This document shows positions 1 through 5,855 of a stretch of DNA of 13,362 bases, one piece after another. The stretch comes from Candidatus Coatesiibacteriota bacterium (lineage in GTDB: Bacteria > RBG-13-66-14), in NCBI GenBank assembly GCA_030631385.1, contig DAOVLG010000011.1:1-13362 (forward strand). Direction: 5' to 3'. A model generated the notes under the pieces. That model made no database searches. It saw only the letters and a list, made by a program, of their open reading frames with translations, and was not told the origin of the DNA. How positions within the stretch are numbered: the stretch's first letter is position 1; each line of letters opens with the position of its first letter. Made by a program: the position numbers and the translations under genes.

Positions 1-1048
1 AGACGCGCCAGACGAGCCCGGAACAGTCGAAACCGGAGCTCGACGTTCCGCCCCAGACGTAGGGCGATCCCAGGTGGCTCTCGGCGGTGGCGATGACTAC
101 CTGGCGCCAGGGTTCGGCGGGACCGGCGGGGGTTTCGAGTTCGACGTACCGCGCGGCGACCCACCCGGCGCGACCGTCATCGAGACGGATGAAGTACCAG
201 TCCCCGCGGCGACGGTAGGCGCGAAAAGACGTATCGGCGAAGAGATGGGCGATGATCGCCGAGCCCGCACTGGCCTCGGTCCGTAAAGACGCCATACCCG
301 GTTGAGGGGTCTGTAGAGTGCCCGGCGGGGGTGTGCGGGGATTGGGCACGGCGCGGACGGAACCGTCGTCGCGCTCCACCTTCCCCTCCTCGGTGAGGGA
401 GGAAAATGCAACCCACCCGGCGAGGTCGTCCTGCTCGGTCAGGATCACCAGGCGCCAACCTCCAAGCTCGGCGACCGACTCGACGCGCTCCCCGGCCAAC
501 CCCTCGCTCACACGACGGGCGTTCTCCGCCGGAGATTCGAGCACCGGAGTGGGGCTGTGGGCGAAGACGAGCCTCTCCACTGTCGGCGGCTCGTGGGGGA
601 GGACCCGCGGCTCCAGGGTGGCCTCCTCGATCCGCCGGGCCTCCTGTTCCACGGCCAGCACGTCCCCGGCGGGGATGGTGGTGAGGTTGACCGACCAGGT
701 CGGCGCCGAACCGGTGACGCCCACGGTGTATCCCGACACCCCCGATTCGAGGTCCACCACGATCCGGGTGACGGCGGGGTCAATCGAGTTCTGCGCGGCG
801 CGAATACGGGCCACCAGGCCGTCTCCCACCGGGGCCTCGAACTTGTTAGCCGGGAAGACGGCGTCCTCCAAGTCCAGGACCACGCGGTCGGGGTCGGCGA
901 GCTCAAAGTCCTTGTATGTCGGCTCGGTATCCGACTCGACGGTGATGGTCACCATCCGGCTGGCCGGATCGTAGCTCACCCCGCGCACGGTGGCCCCGAA
1001 GACCGTGACCGGAACTAAAAAAAACGCTGTCCAACGGAGGTTCTGCAT
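1..1048 (-). CDS. AMIN / SH3 / NlpC-P60 peptidoglycan hydrolase, cut by the left edge
   Basis: I translated this frame by hand. It is open from an ATG at 1048 to the window edge (349 codons, no stop), so the C-terminus lies outside. Residues 1-19 form a short Sec-type signal (LRWTAFFLVPVTVFGA). Residues ~20-110 resemble an AMIN domain, a beta module that binds peptidoglycan in the periplasm (FELADPDRVVLDLE, then VTRIVVDLE). Two SH3b-like segments follow: a degenerate one at ~180-225 and a clear one at ~258-305 (GDWYFIRLDDGRAGWVAARY). An NlpC/P60 domain begins near 314, with YVWGG at 330-334 and the catalytic cysteine C342 in GFDCSGLV. The catalytic His and third polar residue would lie beyond the edge. 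Family knowledge: NlpC/P60 enzymes cut peptide stems of peptidoglycan. It is the last visible gene of the operon, 9 bases after the DUF4287/DUF5655 gene, with AGGA 8 bases before the start. Domain boundaries are by eye; the NlpC/P60 call is firm, the AMIN call good. Confidence 0.9.
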   Translation of the reverse strand, partial: MQNLRWTAFFLVPVTVFGATVRGVSYDPASRMVTITVESDTEPTYKDFELADPDRVVLDLEDAVFPANKFEAPVGDGLVARIRAAQNSIDPAVTRIVVDLESGVSGYTVGVTGSAPTWSVNLTTIPAGDVLAVEQEARRIEEATLEPRVLPHEPPTVERLVFAHSPTPVLESPAENARRVSEGLAGERVESVAELGGWRLVILTEQDDLAGWVAFSSLTEEGKVERDDGSVRAVPNPRTPPPGTLQTPQPGMASLRTEASAGSAIIAHLFADTSFRAYRRRGDWYFIRLDDGRAGWVAARYVELETPAGPAEPWRQVVIATAESHLGSPYVWGGTSSSGFDCSGLVWRV

Positions 1049-1057
1049 CTTCGAATC

Positions 1058-1627
1058 CTATACGTCGGCCTCGTAGGCCCGCCGCAGCCAGGTAAATACA
1101 CCGTCGTCCACGTCACCAGCCTCGGCGAGCCGTATTTGATGGCTGATGCGAACACAACCCAGGTTTTTCACCTCTTCCAGCCTGCCGCCCGGCTCTACCC
1201 CAGGCAGGGCCAGGCCGAGACGGACGCCATCCCGTTTCACCGCGATTACCCCGTACTGCCGCCGGCGGAAAAAGGAGACGTAGGTCTTGCAGGGGCTGAT
1301 CCGCGTGCCGGACAGCTCATCCACCGCCCATTTCACCAGGCGGTCGTAGACCGGGCGGAAGACGGCTTTCGATCCGCCGTACTGGGCTTCGACGAGCTCC
1401 TCCGGCGTCGGCTCGGCGTATCCTTCCGACCTCTCGGCTTCGGAGACGACGACCCGGGCGTAGAGCTGACTGAGGCCGTGCTCGTCCCTGAGCCATACCA
1501 GGCGCTCCCTCTTCCCCGCAGGTCCCTTCTCTTTTAGAAGGTCAACCCACCAGGCCAGGTCGTGGCCGGTTTTTTCGGGGAAGTTGCGGACGATGGCCGC
1601 GCGCAACTGGGCCGGCGTCAGACCCAC
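1058..1627 (-). CDS. DUF4287 / DUF5655 domain protein
   Basis: A 189-residue cytoplasmic protein with no signal peptide or membrane segment. The N-terminal part (~8-55) has the DUF4287 pattern: a Lys-Thr-Gly-His turn at 19-22, WWVDLL, then VWLRDEHGLSQLYA. The rest (~85-187) matches DUF5655: a long helix (VYDRLVKWAVDEL), SPCKTYVSFF at 111-120, then short strands (YGVIAVKRDGVRLGLAL). These domains often occur together, and their biochemical role is not known to me. The start is a GTG with AGAGG about 6 bases upstream, in the 12-base gap after the secreted-protein gene; the next gene follows after 9 bases. Sitting between a penicillin-binding protein, a secreted protein and a peptidoglycan hydrolase suggests co-transcription, but nothing in the protein points to a wall function. 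Confidence 0.85.
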   Translation of the reverse strand: MGLTPAQLRAAIVRNFPEKTGHDLAWWVDLLKEKGPAGKRERLVWLRDEHGLSQLYARVVVSEAERSEGYAEPTPEELVEAQYGGSKAVFRPVYDRLVKWAVDELSGTRISPCKTYVSFFRRRQYGVIAVKRDGVRLGLALPGVEPGGRLEEVKNLGCVRISHQIRLAEAGDVDDGVFTWLRRAYEADV

Positions 1628-1639
1628 TACAGACCTCTA

Positions 1640-2413
1640 CTATTCATTAATCGGAGGAATATCCTCTTTACCCCGGTCCTTTAATCCACTGCTAAAGAAT
1701 GAAAAATTCATCGGATATGGATAAGTATATACTGGGTATTCGGTCGTAAAAGTGTATTCTCGACCACCGGTGAACAACCACTCAAGTCCATCTCTCTCAT
1801 CCTCATTTCTCAGTATCTCATAAATCCTATAGGGAGCTACCATACCAAAACCAACGAACCTCTCCATTTCTTCATCAGAAAGCTTTAAATAGGATGACAT
1901 CAATACGTTTGGGTTATGTCCACCGATTATCCGCGGCGAACCATCCACGAAAGCGATAACGATATGACTGAAAGAGTCGCGTAGAAAGCTAGCATCCTGT
2001 AACTCCTTGAATAAACGATTGTACTCCGCATCTTCATTATTACGAACCCTCTCCCAAGCCTCGCTTCCTTGTATGGTCTCTTTGTATGATTGAAAGGCGC
2101 TATTACATTCCTCACAAGAAGTGTAAATATCCAACACTCTATTAAAAGTTAAAGGTTCTCTTCCGTCTAACTCTAGGATGAAATCCAGGGCCTTTATCTC
2201 GTTTTCGTACACGTACAAAGGAATGGCCTCGCCGACGACGATGGTCTCCTCGGGGTATCTTTGGGTTAAATACACCTCTACGTGAGCCCTGGCCAACTCC
2301 TCGGCATTGGGAGGAAGGGGGTCGAAGGAAACAAACTCATAGTCATCAAGGGCGAAGATGGGGTTCAAGAACAAAACCATGCCGAGGAGGATAGCTGTTT
2401 GTAACCACTTCAC
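1640..2413 (-). CDS. secreted protein of unknown function
   Basis: A 257-residue protein that I do not recognise as a whole. It starts with GTG, 3 bases after the PBP1A stop; a GGAAGGGG stretch in the end of the PBP1A gene could serve as ribosome binding site. Residues 1-21 are a clear Sec signal peptide (one Lys, a hydrophobic core, then NPIFA) with likely cleavage before LDDYE. The segment ~37-92 (AEELARAHVEVYL, then GEAIPLYVYENEIKALDF) faintly resembles the prodomain-like region of secreted C10-type peptidases, but no protease active site follows. The only two cysteines form a CEEC motif (C100, C103). The C-terminus is rich in Tyr, Pro and Phe (YPVYTYPYPMNFSFF). Base use changes inside the gene: the first ~66 codons are GC-rich like the neighbours, the rest much more AT-rich. 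Export and co-transcription with cell-wall genes suggest an envelope role (inference). Confidence 0.8.
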   Translation of the reverse strand: MKWLQTAILLGMVLFLNPIFALDDYEFVSFDPLPPNAEELARAHVEVYLTQRYPEETIVVGEAIPLYVYENEIKALDFILELDGREPLTFNRVLDIYTSCEECNSAFQSYKETIQGSEAWERVRNNEDAEYNRLFKELQDASFLRDSFSHIVIAFVDGSPRIIGGHNPNVLMSSYLKLSDEEMERFVGFGMVAPYRIYEILRNEDERDGLEWLFTGGREYTFTTEYPVYTYPYPMNFSFFSSGLKDRGKEDIPPINE

Positions 2414-2416
2414 TTG

Positions 2417-4885
2417 CTACTGAACCCCTTCCTCGTGGTAGCCGTACTCGGGGGCGATCTCACCGGCGGTGAGGGCGGCGTCGTGGGCGATGAAGTCGCG
2501 GGCTCCCTCGCCGTGAAGGTCGCAGTAAGCCGTGGGCTCGGTCCCCTCGATGAAGTCCTCGCCGATCTTCCGCGGACACGCCGGGTCGGCCAGGAGGCCG
2601 GTATCCCCACAGACCACGTACCGCTGGAGCCGCAGGCCCTCGGGCACGGTGAAATCCTCGACGGGGTAGCCCTTCAGCACCTCGGCCATGTAATCGCTCC
2701 ACAGCGGCACGGCGTGGGACTCGCCGGTGGCGTTGTACCCCAGGGAGGTGTGGTCGTCGAAGCCGATCCAGACCGAGGTGCAGAGCTGGGGCACGAAGCC
2801 GATGAACCAGCAGTCGCCGGCGTTGTTGGTGGTGCCGGTCTTGCCGGCGCAGGGTCGCTTGAGGGTCCGGCCCGCGCGGCCCGCCGTGCCGCCCGTCGTC
2901 GTCCCCTGCATCATCGAGCGCATGATGAAGGCGGTCTCGCGGCGGAGGACCACCTCGGCCCGGGGGATGTTTTCTTTGATCACGTTCCCGTCGCGGTCCT
3001 TGACGAGCTTGATCGCCGTCGGCTCGACGTGCACCCCCAGGGTGGCGATGGTGCCGAAGGCGCTGGCCATGCCTAAAGGCGTCACCTCCGAGGAGCCCAG
3101 AGCGATGGAATAGGTATGGGCGATGGGGGTGCGGATGCCCATCCGTTCCGCGTAGACGCGCACGGGTTCGACGCCTATCTCCAGAATCAACCGCGCCGCT
3201 ATCAGGTTGATGGACATGGCGATGGCGGTGCGGATGGTCATCGGTTTGCCCGAATAGCCCATCGAGTAGTTGTGGGGTGCCCAGACCACGCCGTCGGCGT
3301 TGACCACGAAGGGCTTGTCCAGTAGGGTGTCGGCGGCGGTGTAACCGTTGTCTATCGCCGCGGTGTAGACGAAGATCTTGAAGGCGGAACCGGGCTGCCT
3401 CCGCGCGTACACGGCCCGGTTGAACTGGCTTTCGTTGTAATCGGACCCGCCCACCATGGCTCTGATGAACCCGGTGCGCGGGTCTAAAGAAACCAGGGCC
3501 GCCTGGGGGTAGGGACTCTTCTCCAGCACCAGCTCCACCCTGCCGGAGGAGCGCGCCAGGCTGGTCACCCTGACCGCGATCTCGGCGCCCTGTTGGATCT
3601 CGACCTCGGGCGGGTTGGGCCAGTGCCAGTATAACGGTGTGATGTCTATCTTGCCCCTGATGCCGCCGCCCAGGTCCACGTAAGCAAACTCCTCGTCCCG
3701 TTTGACCACGATCCCGGAGCGGATCTGACCCAGTTCCAGGTCCTCCATGGTCAGGTCGTCGCGGCGGGGATAGGGCTTGTAACCCCAGCGCCGCTGAACC
3801 CGCTCCAGGCCCTCGCGCACGTGCTTCTCGGCAAGTTCCTGCATCCCCAGGTCCAGGGTGGTGTAGACCTTCAGACCCGCCTGATAGACGGCGTTCGAGC
3901 CGTACTCCTTCTCCAGCTCCAACCGGATGTACTCCACGAAATAGGGGGCCTTCTGCCGGGTGCGCCGCCGTTGGGCCAGTTCGATGGGCTGCGCCGCGGC
4001 CCAGGCCCGCTCTTCATCGGTGACGTATCCCGCATGGGCCATCAGCAACAGAACGGTGTTCCGCCTTAATTTGGCCTGGTCGGGGTGGTAGTAAGGGGAG
4101 TAGCCGCCGGGGTTCTGTGGCAACCCGGCGATGAGCGCCGCCTCGGGCAGGCTCAGATCCCGGGCGTGCTTGCCGAAGAAGAAGCGAGAGGTCGCCTCCA
4201 CGCCGTAGCAGCCGTGGCCGTAGTAGATCTGGTTCAGGTAGAAGTAGAGGATCTCATCCTTGGTGTAGACCTTCTCGATCTGCACCGCCAGGATCGCCTC
4301 GCGGATCTTGCGCACCCAGCTCTTTTCGAGGGTGAGGAAGTAGTTGCGCGCCAGCTGCTGGGTTACCGTCGAGGCGCCCTGGCGCTTCTCGCCGGCCAAG
4401 ATGTCAATGAGCGCCGCCTGGGCGGTGCGCCAAACGTTGATACCCCAGTGCTCGTAGAAGCGCTGATCCTCGATCGCCAGGGTGGCGTTGACCAGGTTGT
4501 CTTCTATCCCACTCCTGGGGACGACGTAGCGACGCTCAACCAGGAAGGTGGCGATCAGCTCACCCCGGTCGTCGTAAACCTCGGTGGGCAGGTAACTCTC
4601 AAACCTCCACAGACCCGAGATCTTCGGCAGGCCGTTGGAGAAGGCGTACACCAACCCCAGCCCCAGTCCCAGAATGAAGAAACAGGTGATGACGACGACG
4701 AATCCGGCCACCCGCCAGGTAAAAACCGGAGTCCGAGTGCGGGTCCGTGCGCTGGCCGCCGTCCGCGCACGCGTTAGCCCACTCTCCAACGTCGTGGGCG
4801 TCCGACGCCGAAAGATACGGCGGAACCAGTTACCGAACCGGCTGAAGGCACCGGGCTTGGCATGCTTGGCATGTACAGCACACAT
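2417..4885 (-). CDS. penicillin-binding protein 1A (class A bifunctional peptidoglycan synthase)
   Basis: An 822-residue inner-membrane enzyme that polymerises lipid II into glycan strands and cross-links the peptides. A basic cytoplasmic N-terminus (~1-57) precedes one membrane anchor (~58-81). The GT51 glycosyltransferase domain (~105-285) has catalytic E139 in EDQRFYEHWG, GASTVTQQLARN at 170-181 and YLNQIYYGHGCYGVE at 216-230. An OB-like insert spans ~388-455. The transpeptidase domain (~460-735) has SxxK (S500-K503), SIN (558-560) and KTGT (682-685). A tail with cysteines C759, C770 and C788 ends the protein. All key residues are present, so both activities should be intact. The ATG is preceded by TAGGAAGTT. 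It is the first gene of the minus-strand operon, with a promoter at 4967-4995. The family is certain; the name mrcA/ponA would be by analogy only. Confidence 0.97.
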   Translation of the reverse strand: MCAVHAKHAKPGAFSRFGNWFRRIFRRRTPTTLESGLTRARTAASARTRTRTPVFTWRVAGFVVVITCFFILGLGLGLVYAFSNGLPKISGLWRFESYLPTEVYDDRGELIATFLVERRYVVPRSGIEDNLVNATLAIEDQRFYEHWGINVWRTAQAALIDILAGEKRQGASTVTQQLARNYFLTLEKSWVRKIREAILAVQIEKVYTKDEILYFYLNQIYYGHGCYGVEATSRFFFGKHARDLSLPEAALIAGLPQNPGGYSPYYHPDQAKLRRNTVLLLMAHAGYVTDEERAWAAAQPIELAQRRRTRQKAPYFVEYIRLELEKEYGSNAVYQAGLKVYTTLDLGMQELAEKHVREGLERVQRRWGYKPYPRRDDLTMEDLELGQIRSGIVVKRDEEFAYVDLGGGIRGKIDITPLYWHWPNPPEVEIQQGAEIAVRVTSLARSSGRVELVLEKSPYPQAALVSLDPRTGFIRAMVGGSDYNESQFNRAVYARRQPGSAFKIFVYTAAIDNGYTAADTLLDKPFVVNADGVVWAPHNYSMGYSGKPMTIRTAIAMSINLIAARLILEIGVEPVRVYAERMGIRTPIAHTYSIALGSSEVTPLGMASAFGTIATLGVHVEPTAIKLVKDRDGNVIKENIPRAEVVLRRETAFIMRSMMQGTTTGGTAGRAGRTLKRPCAGKTGTTNNAGDCWFIGFVPQLCTSVWIGFDDHTSLGYNATGESHAVPLWSDYMAEVLKGYPVEDFTVPEGLRLQRYVVCGDTGLLADPACPRKIGEDFIEGTEPTAYCDLHGEGARDFIAHDAALTAGEIAPEYGYHEEGVQ

Positions 4886-4966
4886 AACTTCCTATCCCGC
4901 TTTCAATCGACTATGTAAGTCGTTTTCCCTAAGCAAGTAGAAGGAGTGATGTTCGGTACACCTAAG

Positions 4967-4995
4967 ATTTTACCCCCTTTGGGCCTCCGTTTCAA
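4967..4995 (-). promoter_or_regulatory. sigma70-type promoter of the cell-wall operon
   Basis: On the minus strand the -35 box is TTGAAA (4995-4990) and the -10 box TAAAAT (4972-4967), separated by exactly 17 bases. Transcription would start near 4960, leaving a leader of roughly 75 bases before the PBP1A ATG at 4885. Each box is one base from consensus. No transcript evidence is available. Confidence 0.65.
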
Positions 4996-5083
4996 CCAGA
5001 GGATCAGAGAGACACCTCGGATGGGGGGAAGTTTTTATGCCGTAACCAAAAGATAAAAGTGTATGATACGTTGGCCAATAATT

Positions 5084-5112
5084 TTGATTTTTTGCCGGAT
5101 TTTATTTATAAT
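5084..5112 (+). promoter_or_regulatory. sigma70-type promoter of the DUF5683-gyrB unit
   Basis: The -35 box is TTGATT (5084-5089) and the -10 box a perfect TATAAT (5107-5112), with 17 bases between. Transcription would start near 5119, about 45 bases before the proposed DUF5683 start codon. It diverges from the cell-wall operon promoter; 88 bases separate the two -35 boxes. The gap between the DUF5683 gene and gyrB is only 28 bases, so this is the likely gyrB promoter too. Confidence 0.7.
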
Positions 5113-5164
5113 AAAGATACTTACGGAGTAGGAACCTGGGGAAAGAGGACCCCCTTGAAGCGCC

Positions 5165-5827
5165 TTGAAGATTCTACCATTACTTCTACTCATAACATCA
5201 CCCTTTCACGCCCAAGAATACGGTGAAGCGCAACCACCGTCGGAAACTGACACGGGAGTGGAAACTGGAGAAGCTGAGGGCGAGACCGAGGAAACGGTGG
5301 TAGAAACGGGGCCGGCTGAAATGATCGAAGATCTAAGGAAACCGGAGCCGGTTGCGGCGCTCTGGCGCTCGGGGGTCATCGCCGGCTGGGGGCAGCTCTA
5401 CAACCAGCGGTACATCAAAGGGGTCATCCTGTTCGGTCTGGAGGCGCTCACCGTCTACGGCATCATCTACTACGCCGACGCAGCCGCCTACGAGCACCGG
5501 TGCTTGCAGGAGCTGGACATTCCGGACGATGTGATGAGCCCGGGGCTGGAGGACCTCATCACCGAGCGTAACTACCACCAAGACCTCTATGAGAACTACC
5601 GGGTGAACTACGAAACACACATCTGGCTGACCACGTTGGTCGTGATCTATTCCATGCTGGACGCCTATGTGGACGCCCATCTGTGGGACTTCGAAACCGA
5701 CGAGGAGCTCGCCAGGCCCGAGGAATCCAACCGGGAAGCGAGAATTTCCCTCGACGTTTCACCCTACCTCTACCCCGACTCCGAAGGCGGGTTAGGCGCG
5801 GGCGTCTCCCTATCGCTTTGGTTCTGA
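5165..5827 (+). CDS. DUF5683 domain protein, secreted or membrane-associated
   Basis: A 220-residue protein. Residues 1-16 (MKILPLLLLITSPFHA) are a signal peptide with likely cleavage before QEYG. A Glu/Thr-rich linker (~17-58) follows. The conserved part (~62-175) carries AGWGQLYNQRYIKG at 73-86, a hydrophobic stretch (~87-105), a second one (~152-166) and YSMLDAYVDAHLWDF at 162-176. These are hallmarks of DUF5683, whose function is unknown to me. The end (GAGVSLSLWF) is a strand closing on Phe, as in some outer-membrane proteins. The start is a TTG chosen because it gives a proper signal peptide. The best ribosome site (AGAGGA, 5144-5149) lies 15 bases away, longer than usual, so the exact start is uncertain. 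gyrB follows after 28 bases with no terminator between. Confidence 0.85.
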   Translation: MKILPLLLLITSPFHAQEYGEAQPPSETDTGVETGEAEGETEETVVETGPAEMIEDLRKPEPVAALWRSGVIAGWGQLYNQRYIKGVILFGLEALTVYGIIYYADAAAYEHRCLQELDIPDDVMSPGLEDLITERNYHQDLYENYRVNYETHIWLTTLVVIYSMLDAYVDAHLWDFETDEELARPEESNREARISLDVSPYLYPDSEGGLGAGVSLSLWF

Positions 5828-5837
5828 TGTAGAGAAC

Positions 5838-5843
5838 AGGAGG
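5838..5843 (+). promoter_or_regulatory. ribosome binding site of gyrB
   Basis: A full AGGAGG lies 12 bases before the ATG at 5856. It fixes the gyrB start and lies in the short gap after the DUF5683 stop, which fits translation from a shared transcript. Confidence 0.7.
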
Positions 5844-5855
5844 TTTCCACCCCGA

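Noticed and set aside
74..1018. Several open frames on both strands over the first kilobase (for example plus 318-974 and minus 508-906).
   Set aside because: They are shadows of the minus-strand AMIN/NlpC-P60 gene, which alone gives recognisable domains in one frame; the others read as Arg/Ser/Pro-rich noise.
5155..5157. TTG at 5155 as start of the DUF5683 gene, better spaced from AGAGGA.
   Set aside because: It is in a different frame from the DUF5683 coding sequence and yields no signal peptide.
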